From Rhizophagus irregularis (taxonomy: Eukaryota; Glomeromycota; Glomeromycetes; Glomerales; Glomeraceae), in NCBI RefSeq assembly GCF_026210795.1, contig NC_089432.1:5518001-5582000 (forward strand): a stretch of 64,000 bases of DNA, read 5' to 3'. The position numbers and the translations under genes were made by a program. This document shows positions 46,355 to 58,409 of the stretch, piece by piece (the first letter of the stretch is position 1; every line of letters begins with the position of its first letter). A model generated the notes under the pieces. The model was not told the origin of the DNA, ran no database searches, and saw nothing but the letters and a program-made list of their open reading frames with translations.

Positions 46355-47561
46355 ATGGGACGTACTTTTGAAAAAAGTTCTAATCTTTATAAACCTTGTT
46401 TACCATCGAAATCTAGTATATACTGTATCTTTGATAAGGTAAGAGGTTACTATATTGCAAAAATAATAATAATTAATAATAATAATAATAATAATTTATT
46501 ATATTTAATAAACTGAAAAGAAGCAAAATAAAGATATTACTATAAAGAGAATATATGATGATGATAATACTAACATCGATAAAGACGTTGATAAAGATAT
46601 TGTCTTTGTCAAGAAAGAAGAAACCGTCGATAATGCTAGTTCTAATGAAAGTAAAGATATTGTTGATGTCAAGAAAGAAAAACCGATTTATATATCAAGA
46701 CCAATGATGCAACAGTTTTTCATTAAAAAGTATGTATACGAAGAAATAAAATTATCCTGTAAAGGTTCCCTCCAACAACGTAGAGAAACTCTCATGAAAC
46801 GTCGAAACAACCTTTTGAAACAATCTCAAAATCGTTCTCCTGAACAAAAATCTCTTAAACGAATGCAAAAAAAAATTGTTTCTCAATATGAAGATGGTAT
46901 TGTAAGACCATTTGTTTGTGACGAACCAGGTTGTGGAAAGAGATACGTCAAATCACAAAGTTTAATAATTCACACAAGATCACATACTGGAGAAAAACCT
47001 TACGTGTGTACAGTTAAGAATTGCGGAAAAAGGTATAGCCGATTGGATTCTATGAAAGATCACGTTAAAACTCATCAAGGAAAACCTTACAAGTGTAACT
47101 TTCCGGGGTGTAACAGTAGTTATTATTACTCATCTCATTATCTTAGACACAAAAAGAGACATGCTGGAGAAAAGATTAATGTTTATAAAAAAAAGCCTGA
47201 AGTAAAATTGATTCACAAGTGTATTGTTCCAAGGTGCGAAAAAAGATATGAATTTGCTAATAGTTTGGCAAGACACATGTATTCTCATTCTAAAGAAAAA
47301 TTCAAGTGTGATTTTCCAGGTTGTACAAGGCAATATACATATCCTGAAGATATTTCAAGGCATAAAAAAACTCATAATGGTTTATTTCCCTACAAATGCG
47401 ATAATCCCGGATGTAATAAATCATTTAATAGATCATCTAACTTAGCAGATCATAGACAAACTCATAATATTGAAAGACCTTTCGTTTGTGATATTGGTAA
47501 CTGCGGAAGGAGATTTAAAAGGGCAAAATATATGAAAGTACATCAGATTAATTTACACTAA
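46355..47561 (+). CDS. C2H2 zinc-finger protein with seven fingers
   Basis: Two exons, 46355-46438 and 46521-47561 (82-nt intron), encode 374 residues. The first third is Lys/Asp-rich and contains two V-K-K-E motifs (I-V-F-V-K-K-E-E, I-V-D-V-K-K-E-K), which fit the SUMO-acceptor pattern (hydrophobic-K-x-E). From about residue 150, seven tandem C2H2 fingers of the C-x4-C-x12-H-x3-4-H type follow (F-V-C-D-E-P-G-C-G-K-R-Y and so on), most with the TFIIIA-like C-x-x-P-G-C spacing; one linker is the canonical H-T-G-E-K-P. The last finger ends the protein (H-Q-I-N-L-H). A nuclear DNA- or RNA-binding protein is inferred; targets unknown. Exon 1 is supported by an ATG in a purine-rich context and matching phase; without it, translation would begin at the Met pair at 46704. 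Confidence 0.8.
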
Positions 47562-48047
47562 TTAAGTAATAATTTGTTGAGTTGTAATTATTCTGTTATA
47601 AGGGAGTTTAAATTTTGTATCATTTTACATCATTCATAATAAAAGTCTATTTTCGCGTTTTATTGTTCATAATTCATAATCTAATTAGTTGATGTCATAT
47701 ATAACATTATAAATTTGTTAACCATAATTGGTATATCCTCACGCTATCACGCTATAATAAATTCTCTATCGTGTACAGAACATAAGTATATATATAAGTC
47801 ATCTTTTTTTTATCAAAAAATACTTAAATACCTTGACAAAAAAAATATATTCTTCAAAAAATATTTTTTCTCTTCAAAAAAAAAAATAAATATTATTCCT
47901 GTTCAAAGAAAAAAGTTTATTTACGAAATATCGGGTAACGTTTATTTTATTATATAAAATTTTTAGGCGTCTCTAAAATAAGTGAAGCTTATTGTATTGC
48001 GTTTCTTTTCTTTTCTTTTTTTTTATAAAAATAAAAAGGTAACAAAA

Positions 48048-50796
48048 ATGACTGCTAAATTATTTGAACATAATATGTTTTCTATGGCACCTTTTGGAAC
48101 GATACCCTTCGATAACTATAACTATGATTATATTGCTTCTGAAAGTGATTACGATAACTATAACTATAACTATAATTATTTTGCTTCTGAAAGTGATTAC
48201 GATAACTATGACTATGATTATATTGCTTCTGAAAGTGATTGTGATTCTACGAATTATTATGTAAGTAGAAATTATAATCGATCTTTACTTTTCTCCTTTG
48301 GTTTATTTATCATATACTTTTAATTCTTTGAAGGCCGATAAAGAATATAGTGACGACGATTTGGAAGATAGCGAGAGAGACGATATTAGTGACGTTTATA
48401 CTAAAGAAGAAGACGATACAGAAAGCTTTGATAATCTCTCGGAGAGAAGTGTTGAGGATGATTTATATGGTCCCAACAATGATTTTGAGATGGATAACAG
48501 CATTATCGACATCTACGACGAACATGTTATAATCAAAATGGAAAATTCTTCACCTTTTGGCTCCGAGAAACAAGTTCCAAATTTTGTTAATCACTACACT
48601 GGAACAATTCAAGCTCAGAATCCTAATAACGAGTCGAGTGATGAAACTGTCAGCATTAAGATGGAGAGATATGAGTACGGTAGCAAGACAAGTGGCGATG
48701 AAACTGTTTGTGTTAAAATGGACTCACGTGAACTTCTTAACGATTTGGAAGATGACTTACCTGACAACACAATTAATAAAATTAAAATTGGATCATGTAA
48801 AGATTCTAACTGCGAGAAAGGAGATGTACATGAAAATTATAAACCTGTTGAAATTAAAGAAGTTAAAGATAAAATTGGATCATATGAATATTCTAATTTC
48901 AAGAAAAATGTACATGAAAATGATCGACCCGTCGGAATTCAAGATGATTTACGTGACAACACACTTCATAAAGTTAAAATCAGGCCATGTGAATATTCTA
49001 ACTGCGAGAAAAGAGATGTACATGAAAACAATGATCAACCCGTTGAAATTAAAATTGAGTCATTTGAAGATTTAAAAAGTCTGGAAGAGTTTTTACGTGA
49101 TGAAGCTGTTAGAGCTAAAATGAGTTCACATGAACCTTTTAGTGAAAGTAAGATTAAAACAGAGCAAACTGAGAATTGTCCATCTTTCGATAGCTTGGAA
49201 GAATTTTTACGTTATGACGAAACTATTAGAGCTAAAATGGAACCATGTGGAAGATCCTTTTACGATGAGGAAAGGAATTTAAGCGCCAATAATCAAACTG
49301 TTCACGTTAAGATGGAACCAAATGAACCTTTTTACGGCGAGGAAAGAAACTTAAACGATAATAATCAAACTGTTCACGTTAAGATGGAACCATATGAACA
49401 TTTTTACGGCGAGAAAAGAAACTTATCCGATAATAATCAAACTGTTCACGTTATGAAACCATATGAACATTTTTACAGTGAAGAAAGAAACTTAAACGAT
49501 AATAATCAAACTGTTCACGTTATGAAACTATATGAACCTTTTTACGGCGAGGAAAGAAACTTAAACGATAATAATCAAACCGTTCACGCTAAGATGGAAC
49601 CATATGAACCTTTTTACGGCGAGGAAAGAAACTTAAACGATAATAATCAAACTGTTCACGTTAAGATGGAACCAAATGAACCTTTTTACGGCGAGAAAAG
49701 AAACTTAAACGATAATAATCAAACTGTTCACGTTATGAAACTATATGAACCTTTTTACGGCGAGGAAAGAAACTTAAACGATAATCAAACTGTTCCCGTT
49801 AAGATGGAACCATATGAACCTTTTTACGGAACGAAGGGAAACTTAAGAGATAATCAAACTGTTCGCATTAAGATGCAATCATATGAACCTTTTGGAAATG
49901 AAAGAAATTTAAGTGATAATAATAAACCTGTTCACATTAAGATGAAATCATATGAATCTTTTTACGGAGCGGAAAGAAACTTAAGTGATAAGAACCAAGC
50001 TGTTAAGATTAAAGTGGAGCCATACGAATCTCTTCACAACGAAGTATATTTAAGCGGTAATTATCGAGCTAAAATTGATTTATCTAAGCAAAAAGAATTT
50101 GAAGACAGTTTAGAAGAGTTTTTACGTTATGACGAAACCATTGGACTTGAAATGGAGCCATACGGATCTTTTCGCAATGATAATCAAACTGTAAAACCAT
50201 GCAATGAGGAATATTTAAGTGATGATAGTTATGAATCTCCTAATAGTAATGGTGAATACTATAAGACTTTTAACGAAAATTTGAGAGATGGCACGACTGT
50301 TAATATTAAATCAGACAAACTAATTAGAAGTGAGGAATTAAATATTGACGATAGTAATTTATCTTTTGTTAATGGTGATAATTGCGCAGATTTTGTAGAC
50401 GAACAAATGAATGAATATAATTTACCTAATTATAATAGAGGTAATGCGTATTCAGATTTTGAAGGCAATAATAATATTGCCAATAAAATAGCGGACAAAT
50501 CTGAAATCAATCACCACTTTTGGAACTATGTACCATTCTTTGATATATATTCTACAACTTCACGACAATCTTCAAAAAGGAAATTTGAATATGAAGAACA
50601 ATATAGTAGTGATTTATCATCTACAACTAAACAAAATGCATATACGACTTCACTAAATGAAACAACAGGAGAGAGTTCACAAAAAAGAAGTCGGTTAGCA
50701 TACCGCATGAACGAAAGACACAAATGTAAATGCGGAAAATTATTTAGAAAGCCTGCAAGTTTAAACAGACATCAAAACTTGGCTCATCATCATTAA
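48048..50796 (+). CDS. repeat-rich acidic protein with SUMO-site-like repeats and a C-terminal C2H2 finger
   Basis: Exon 1 (48048-48260) and exon 2 (48334-50796) give 891 residues. Exon 1 encodes three Tyr/Asp/Asn-rich repeats (Y-D-Y-I-A-S-E-S-D-Y-D-N-Y). An acidic region follows, then scattered I/V-K-x-E motifs, then about eleven tandem 24-residue units of the form N-N-Q-T-V-H-V-K-M-E-P-Y-E-P-F-Y-G-E-E-R (49285-50000). V-K-M-E fits the consensus for SUMO attachment; I count about nine strict matches plus near-matches (A-K-M-E, V-K-M-D). Three units have a one-codon deletion (V-M-K) that destroys the motif. The protein ends with one C2H2 finger (H-K-C-K-C-G-K-L-F-R..H-Q-N-L-A-H-H-H). It lies 486 bp downstream of the seven-finger gene, same strand. 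Function unknown; a nuclear scaffold or regulator is the inference. Confidence 0.8.
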
Positions 50797-52450
50797 TATT
50801 GCCATCAACTATAGATTAGAATTTATTTTAAGAAAATTGTATATTATTTATTAATTAATGTATTGCTATCTAAGTAAATTTTTATTTTATTTTTAAAAAC
50901 AAAGAAATAATTAATTATTATTTTACTATGTTTATTAAAAAAAAGTCTTCGATTAACAACAAGTCTAGATGACTTAATCATTAGCAATGTATAAAATTCA
51001 ATATTTTTATTATCTAAATTTACTAGTTTATAATCTCAACGCATTAAAAACATATATTATGTAAAATTCTATAACTTAATAAAAAATTTCTAAGCAAATT
51101 GTTTTGTCACTTATAAATTAAACAGTTGTTTTAATTTAATATAAATAAAAATTGAAGTATCAACAAAGAAATAAAAAGAATAATTAAGAAATAAAAAATA
51201 AGATACTTGATTTTTAAATATATACTATATAGACGCATTATTATTAAGTAAAATAACAACTCATGCCGTCATCTGTCCTGCATATTTAACAAAAATTAAC
51301 AAAAATTACTATACATTTCTACAGACTTCAGGAATCATACAATTCTAAAAATATTTGCAATGTGTCACAATGTGGGCTTACTAATTACCAGAATTACCAG
51401 GTGCATATATTACATTTGAAGGATAGTTAAATTGTAAATATAAAATTTTTTAGGGTATTGCCGGATGTGATGGCCACTCACCGCCGGTGGTGAAATTACG
51501 ATTTAATGCCGGATTAGATTTTTAATTCTGGGCAAAAGTACATCATGATGGACCATCACTATATATTATTTATTTATTAAATTATTTAATTTTTATAAGA
51601 AATTTTATAAGAAATTAGTAAATTATTATTTTAAAAAGAGTGTAATAATACTTTTTTAAAAATAAAAAATTATACTCTTATATTAAAAAAACTTAATTTG
51701 TAAGAAGGAGTGAGCTATTAAACAATTTTCAAATGTATGTGTCCTACATAGATAAATCCATCAATTTTTAACCAAATGATTTAAATTTTTTACTGAAAAA
51801 ACTTTAAGGTTTGCTTTATCTTTAAAATAATCTTATAAAATTCAAAGTTTTGTAATTAATTTTTAAAGATCACCAATTAGTAAAATTTTTAGTAAAAATG
51901 TACATGTATAATTTCTGTCTAGTAAGCATCAACTATGAGTTACCAAATTTATAAATGCATACTTTTGAATATATATTAATTGATTACTAAATAAAAAGTA
52001 ATATAAAAAATAAAGTATTTCTTATTATATTTTTCTGTTTTAGAACTTTTCTGAATAACAGATTATCTATTAATCCTACAGAAATAAATATAGTACCATT
52101 TAATGCATTTCATTAAGATGAATCTAATAAGCTATATTTTATCCTTCTAAAATAATTCACTGAATGATAAATTAATGCAAATCAATATTCTTGTAAAAAT
52201 CGTTAAAAATAGTATTCTCCACAAATTAAATTTTTCCTTTAAAATTTGATTCAATTCAGGCTTGATTCAAACTTGATTTGATTACAAAAATAATTATTTC
52301 AGAATTTGGTAACTAATTTCAATGATCTTTTTTTAATTAATAGCTCTTATTACCTTGATTAAAATAAAAAAAAATCATCAAAATCAAACTGCTAAATCAA
52401 GTTATTCACAAAATATGTTTTTATCCTTCAAAAATAATCAGAGTAGGATT
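50797..52450. other. gene-poor AT-rich region
   Basis: No coding sequence recognised. A GC-richer patch at 51455-51520 (attgccggatgtgatggcc..ccgccggtggtg) stands out and may be one end of an unknown repeat. Confidence 0.4.
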
Positions 52451-52675
52451 AGGACCCTGCTTACTTATAAAATAGGTCACCCCCAGGCCTAAGGTAAAAA
52501 TCATATATAAATTTTTTGCAGATCCTACTATAAAAGGAAATTTTATGTTACATTGTTATGATTTTTTTTCTTTTTAGCTAATTAACCAATAGAATTTAAG
52601 AAAAAAGTAAGGTAAAAACTATTAGTAAAGGGCCAATTTTCTATGGTAACCTTTATTATAAGTAAGCGGGGTCCT
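52451..52675. mobile_element. 225-bp MITE, copy A
   Basis: Begins aggaccctgcttacttataa and ends with near-complement (ttataagtaagcggggtcct). It is the same length as, and about 90 percent identical by eye to, copy B at 60481-60705. Flanks gtaggatt and gtaaaacc do not match, so its target duplication is lost or it inserted next to another element (52676-52910). Confidence 0.8.
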
Positions 52676-52910
52676 GTAAAACCCCAGAAAATATATAAAT
52701 AGGTAAGATTTCAAGTTGCTTAGAATTTGCCAAAAAATTGTGTAAATCTTTCCTTTTTAGATAATACCGGTCAGAGATTTAATTTCCTAATTTAAAAACT
52801 AGCTAGTATTATTATAATTCTGGTCCTAAAAAAATGCTTAGAGCTCATAGTAAAATTTTTTGGACTGGATTTTACCTATTTATGTATTTTCCAGGATCCT
52901 ATTAGAGTTA
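52676..52910. mobile_element. MITE-like element adjacent to copy A
   Basis: The left stretch ccccagaaaatatataaata and the right end, read as complement atcctggaaaatacataaata, are inverted repeats about 30 bp long with shared (c/t)aataggtaa. It directly abuts copy A, suggesting one inserted into or beside the other. No coding capacity, no clear target duplication. Confidence 0.5.
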
Positions 52911-53419
52911 CACTGTGTTATAAATTGATTTATGTAAACACTAACTTAAAAATTATGAAAATTTCACTTTTTAAAATTAAATAATTTTATAAATATGGAC
53001 TTTTAGACCTTAAAAATAATTTGCACATATATTCTGAATATATATAAAGTATTTTTTTTCAAATTTTTGAGATTTTAATTTTTTCAATTTTTTATTACTC
53101 TTGTTTCAAAAGTTTATGTTAAAATTTTAAGCTTTATAAAGATTATTTAAATATATATGTAAGATAAAGCCAATCTTAAAGTTTTTTAATAAAAATTTTT
53201 AAATCATTTAGCTAAAAATTTATGAATTCATTGACATATACATTTGAAAATTACTTAATAATTTACTTCTTCTTATCTGAATCACAAATTAATTTTCTTA
53301 ATATTTAAATTTGATAAAAATATAAATATTAAATTCTATTTTTAAACAAATAAATTTTAGTATTTATTTATTTTATTATTTTTTTTTAATTTTTAATTTA
53401 TTTATTTTAAATCCTACTT

Positions 53420-53585
53420 AGTCTAGATTATAATACTATAAATATTACACTATAATCTAAATACTACATTAACTACAATATAATCTAAATAATATATTAT
53501 AATCTGAATACTATATTATAATCTGAATACCATATTATAATATGAATACTATGATATAATCTAAATACTACATTATAATTATTGG
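53420..53585. repeat. minisatellite of about 20-bp units
   Basis: Roughly eight degenerate units of the form ataatctgaatactatatt in tandem. The complementary form of the same repeat occurs near 54515-54605 and 63668-63840. Confidence 0.75.
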
Positions 53586-53939
53586 TCAGAATATTCCATT
53601 TCATCTAAATTTCAAATTAACAAATATTAAATAAAATTTGGTCTAAATTCAACCAATTATTGCCAAAAAAATTGTCAAAATTATTATAGACAATTTGTAT
53701 AGTTTACCTACTACTTATCAACAAATTGATTAGTAGAAATTGGTAACAAATTAATAACGATTATTAATAAAACTGATTTTTGTTTATTTAGCTAATTTTA
53801 ATTTTATAATAAGAATTTATTAATTCATTTTATTAATTCATTTTATTAAAATTACATATTAAATTTAATATTTATCTATCATCTATATATACTATTTACT
53901 ATCTACTATTCATCATTCATCTAATATCCTCACTCAACC

Positions 53940-54500
53940 TGATAAAAGTCTGAAAAAAACTTACAAAAAAAAGGAAAAACAGGCAATAACCCATTTTTAA
54001 ACAAAAAAATTTATTTCAAAAAAAACTTACCTAATTTAATAAAGTTCAAAAAAGGAAATCTATAAAAAAAAGTAAAAACATAATTAGTTAACTGTTTCTT
54101 TTTTAATAAAAAAATGAAATTTTAAAAATATTTTAAAATTTATCCATTCATCCAGAAAAAATCTACAAAAAAAGAAGAAACTATTAGCAAATTGTTTTTT
54201 TAATATGAAAAAATGAAGTTTTAAAAATATTTCAAAATTTACTTACCTATCCAATAAAATCTAAAGAAGAACCTATAAAAAAAGAAGACTAGTTATAAAT
54301 AGTTTTTCAATAAAAAAAATGTTAAAGTTTCAAAAATTTGAAATTTACTCACCAATTTGATAAAAAAAATTTACAAAAAAAAATAAAGAAATGTTGAAAA
54401 TTTAAAATTTTTTTATCAATCCAATAAAGTCTAAAAAGAAAAACTATAAAAAAATAAAGAAACAATTAGTTTAATATTTCTTTAATAAAAAAAATTAACG
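53940..54500. repeat. tandem repeat, about 105-bp unit, five to six degenerate copies
   Basis: Each copy has aaa(g)tct(a/g)aaaa.., an a-rich block, gttt(c)ttttttaataaaaaaatg, ttttaaaaatatttcaaaattta and ends (c/t)tatccaat. Copies are diverged and one is shortened. Confidence 0.7.
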
Positions 54501-54514
54501 ATATATATTTAAAA

Positions 54515-54605
54515 AGTAAACAGATAAATTATAATGTAGTAATCAGGTTATTTTTTTAGATTATAATATGATATATAAATTATAGTTTTTTAAATTATAT
54601 CATAA
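54515..54605. repeat. dispersed repeat, partner of 63668-63760
   Basis: About 90 bp (agataaattataatgtagta, then aatcaggttatttttttaga, then ttatagttttttaaattatatca) matches 63668-63760 in direct orientation and the array at 53420-53585 in inverse orientation. It may mark the end of a common element. Confidence 0.6.
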
Positions 54606-54992
54606 ATATTTAAATTTACTAGTCAAAATCATTTCTTTTAGCATTAATACCTTTCATCAAAAGTTTGTTATCATCATTATATGATTTATCAAACATTCAG
54701 TCAATTATAAAAATTGAAAAAAAATTTAGTATAAATCAACTAGTCAATTTTTGGTTGATTTTTAATTAAGAAAAACCATAAATTGACCAATATTTTTTTT
54801 TAATTAATTTTTATTAATAATAACAATTGATTTGTTAATTTTTAATAATTTTATCAAAATTAAAAATATCAAACTATTTAAATAATAGCCGAATACATAT
54901 CAAAAAAGTAAAACTCAAATTTATATTTGACTTCTTTACAAAAACTTAACATTTTTAATCAATATAGAATTGATATTGTTAACGGTATTGTT

Positions 54993-55116
54993 TTGATATC
55001 GAAATGATAATTAAAATGACATTGAAATGACATCTTTAAGTTAAACTTAAAGATGTTGTTTCAATGTCATTTCTATTATTATTTTAATATCATTTTAATA
55101 CTATTTTGATATCAAT
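54993..55116. repeat. perfect-centred palindrome, arms about 60 bp
   Basis: The sequence from tgatatcgaaatgataatta to the centre aagttaaactt is mirrored by its complement ending attttgatatca, with few mismatches and a small indel. It could form a long hairpin. No flanking duplication recognised. Confidence 0.8.
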
Positions 55117-55279
55117 TTTTTAATAACCAATCAGAAATTATGTTACAGATTATTTTTGGTGATAGTAACTCTATAATATAAATGATTATAAAGGAGTTTT
55201 TAATTAATTTTAAGTTGAATACAGATAAATATGTATTTACAAAAAGTTGTGATTAAAGCTTCAAATAGTTTACATTTTT

Positions 55280-55619
55280 CAGTTCTTTTTTGATTAGTTA
55301 GAGCCTATTTTATACAATAACTTGCTATTCAGTGATCAAAAAAAACTGATCAATAACTTGTTGGAATCATCTTGTTAAGATGGTTTGAATAATACTAAAA
55401 TCATCTTTCTAACATTGATAGTTGATGAGTTATTTTTTAAAAATTGGCAAAATTAACTTGCTATCTATTGATATTAGAAAAATGATTTTAGTATCATTTG
55501 AACTATCTTAACAAGATAATTCTAACAAGCTGTTGATTAGCTTTCTATGATTACTGAATGGCAAATTATTGTATAAAACAGATTTTAAACAATTAGAAAA
55601 GAATCAGAAAATGGAACTG
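55280..55619. mobile_element. 340-bp foldback element
   Basis: Left arm starts cagttcttttttgattag; right arm ends with the complement of cagttccattttctgattc. The arms pair over about 150 bp with a central region near 55440-55460. Landmarks: ttatacaataacttgctattcag against ctgaatggcaaattattgtataa; atcttgttaagatggttt against aactatcttaacaagat. Non-coding. Confidence 0.75.
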
Positions 55620-55639
55620 AATTGAACTATTTAAAATTT

Positions 55640-56915
55640 TAATTGTGATTATATAGAAAGTAATTACATAAAGGTCTGATTATATTATATATATCTTATT
55701 TTTTTTACAAAAAGTTGTCTAAACTTTCACATACTCCTACATACTTTATATTTTACTAAAAAAAATTAAGGATAATTGTATTATTATTTAATACTAAAAA
55801 TTCTATAAAAGTATATACAAATAAAATTTTCATACTTTTTTACATGTAGATCTACTGGAAAGATACATAATTAATTTATGCCTGATGATCTTAAAATTAT
55901 AAAGTTTTCAGCTTTTCATAATATATACTTTTATTATCATTATTGACTTGTAAGACAAATATACATATATATTTCTGCGCTAAAAATTTAGGATCACTTT
56001 ATTTTTAATAATATTAAATAAAATTTTATTCTTATTTATATGTTTTTTTTTAAAAAAAATTCTTTACATTGTAATTTCTTAAATAAATATAAAAAATTAT
56101 TATATTGATTTTTATAAACTATATAATATAAGATTTTTTTTCTTAATGATAAATTTTTAACTTTTCAATTAGAATAATTATAAAAATAAGTATAAAATTT
56201 AAATAGTTAAGATTATATTTCAAATTTCATAAAGATCAAATCAATAATTATTAAAAAATTAATAATATTTTATTAAGTCTTATATATAAATTGTCAATTT
56301 TTAATTATCAACTCAATTTTTATGAAATTTGGAATATAATTTTATTATTAGCTAAATTATTAGAATTTTGTATTTATTTTATTATTATTTAATAGCATAA
56401 ATACACTTGCAGAAAATAATATATAATTGTTAAAAAATTTAAAGAAAAAAAATAACTGCTTTTATTAAAGAGTTAAAATTTTACTATTAAAAAAAAAAAA
56501 CTTTATTTTATATGATTTATAAATGCAAATATAATAATTTTTTATATTTATATAAAAAATTATAATATAAATTTTTTTTTAAAAAAAATAAATTATATAA
56601 ATAAAAATAAAACTTTATTAATATAATCAAAAATACAATGTAATGGAAAAATTCTTTCCCATAGTCCTATACCATTCATATCTATTTTTCACATAAAAAA
56701 CAAACCGCATTTTTCTTATTATATTAATAAGAAACTAACAGTTCAATATTAAGGCAAAAGTGTTTCTTGGTTTAAACAACACATATTTTATTATCAGTCT
56801 TTTACATTATCAAAAATTTATAAGAACTTATTTTCCTTTATAAAAATAGTTTTACTTTCTTGTAAAGTTTTTCTTCAAAAGAAAGCGTAAATACAGTGCA
56901 TCAATTAAGTTGACA
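55640..56915. other. AT-rich, gene-free
   Basis: No gene. Contains t/a palindromic tracts (about 56043, 56572). Confidence 0.45.
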
Positions 56916-57112
56916 ATGCCGAAAAAAGAAATTTCTATCGGCTATACATTTTTCCATTCAGTTAGTGTGAAACAGTATACTGGGGCCAACACATTATATT
57001 TCACTCGAAAAGAAAAGTCTTACATCCTTTTACACGTGAATTTACTTCAGAAAGAGAAAGATATGTTGATGATTATAACTAACAATAGATATATTGTTAA
57101 GAAATATGAATT

Positions 57113-57358
57113 TAAGATTACTTGTCTAAACCTCTTCAAAATTCTATGATTGGTTTCGTCAAAATTTTACTATAGATTTATTATAGTTTTGGCAGAGTTT
57201 TGGCAGTTTTGGCATTTATAATAGTAAGTTTTGGCAGTTTCACCTTTCTCCAAAGTTTTGCCAGTTTTTTAATATAACTTTAATATAGTTTCAGCAAAAT
57301 TTCGCTGTTTGGCAAAACGCCATCTTGCCTAAACCCCTAGGTTTCGGCAAGCAACCTT
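57113..57358. mobile_element. MITE-like insertion with gttttggcag repeats
   Basis: The left end aagattacttgtctaaacct and the right end, read as complement aaggttgcttgccgaaacct, form imperfect TIRs of 20 bp. The inside carries several gttttggcag words in both orientations. It sits between two coding-like segments that would otherwise be adjacent. Target duplication not resolved. Confidence 0.55.
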
Positions 57359-57803
57359 AAATAAATATGATAAACCTTTTAAAGTTAACTTAAATAGGGC
57401 TATTATGAATATGAAATATATGGATATCAAAATATTTGACAAGCGTATTTTGTGGATTACCTATTGATTTAGAAGCTAGAAATAAATACTATTCAAGAAT
57501 ACATCAGTTATTATTAGATAAATTTGTCACGATAGAGATAAAATTAAAGAAGCAGGATAAGAATAGACAAACTACAATATATATTAGATTTAATTATGGC
57601 AAACAAGTATAGTATTTGAGTTATTATATTCCATGCTCTCTTTGTAGTAATGTCTATCCATATGTTATATCATGAGATAGAAAAGTATGTCAAAATTATC
57701 ATCCTAAGGTAATAGAAATACCTTTACCTCTGCTGCAAAACATGTTCCAAAATTACAGTCAGATTAAATAGGTAATAAGTAAACGTATAGGTGTTACTTA
57801 TAC

Positions 57804-58092
57804 TAGTGTTTGGAATCATGTAACAGTTATTCGAATAACTCGAGTATATTCGAGTATTCGAATAAGCATAGTGGTTATTCGAGTATTCATTTAGCCAGAT
57901 ATAGTATAGTTAAAATTCTAATTGGGCATTAAATCCTTAAATTTGACTGAGTTAAAATCATAATTCAGGCTAAAAATTATGTAAATCATTACTATAAAAG
58001 GAAATTTAACTTATTCGAATATTATTTGAATACACTTTATAAATTTAAATGAATACTCGAGTATATTCGAATATATTCGATTCCAAACACTA
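57804..58092. mobile_element. hAT-type MITE with perfect 8-bp target duplication
   Basis: Starts TAGTGTTTGGAATC and ends with GATTCCAAACACTA, flanked by identical ACTTATAC at 57796-57803 and 58093-58100. Subterminal TATTCGAGTATTCGAATA words are dense on both sides. 289 bp, non-coding. The TIR differs from the element at 21348, so this is a separate hAT-derived family. Confidence 0.9.
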
Positions 58093-58277
58093 ACTTATAC
58101 AAATAAGTAATTATGCAGTTATATATTTAAACTTGAGTTTTAATAAGCAGTTCAAAATATGTAAGGAACAAGAAAAATATAAAAAAGATTTTTTAATAGC
58201 TTAAAAAATAATAAGAATAAATGGCGGAATACAAGTAATGGTTTTGTATCAAAAACTTATATTTCAAATATCGGTTG

Positions 58278-58409
58278 TAAAGATGTTAGCCTTAATTATT
58301 TTTTAAAAAATTTTGAATTACGGCTATAAGATTTTTATAGCCTTAATTAATTACGGCATATAAAAATTTTGTATTATGACACTTTTTTGAATTACGGCTA
58401 ACATCTTTA
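58278..58409. mobile_element. 132-bp MITE with near-perfect 8-bp target duplication
   Basis: Starts TAAAGATGTTAGCC and ends GGCTAACATCTTTA; subterminal taattacgg words extend the symmetry. Flanks are ATCGGTTG (58270-58277) and ATCAGTTG (58410-58417), one mismatch in eight. Inserted in the coding relic just upstream of C-R-E-D-I-L. Confidence 0.8.

Noticed and set aside
47130-47445. Frames on the other strand and in a second frame inside the seven-finger gene
   Set aside because: Shadows of the zinc-finger coding sequence.
48350-49075. Second-frame ORFs inside the repeat-rich gene
   Set aside because: Shadow frames created by the internal repeats.
56040-56062. t8/a8 palindromic tracts (also near 29002, 34562, 34615, 56575)
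   Set aside because: Could look like terminators or hairpins, but such tracts are expected often in sequence this AT-rich.
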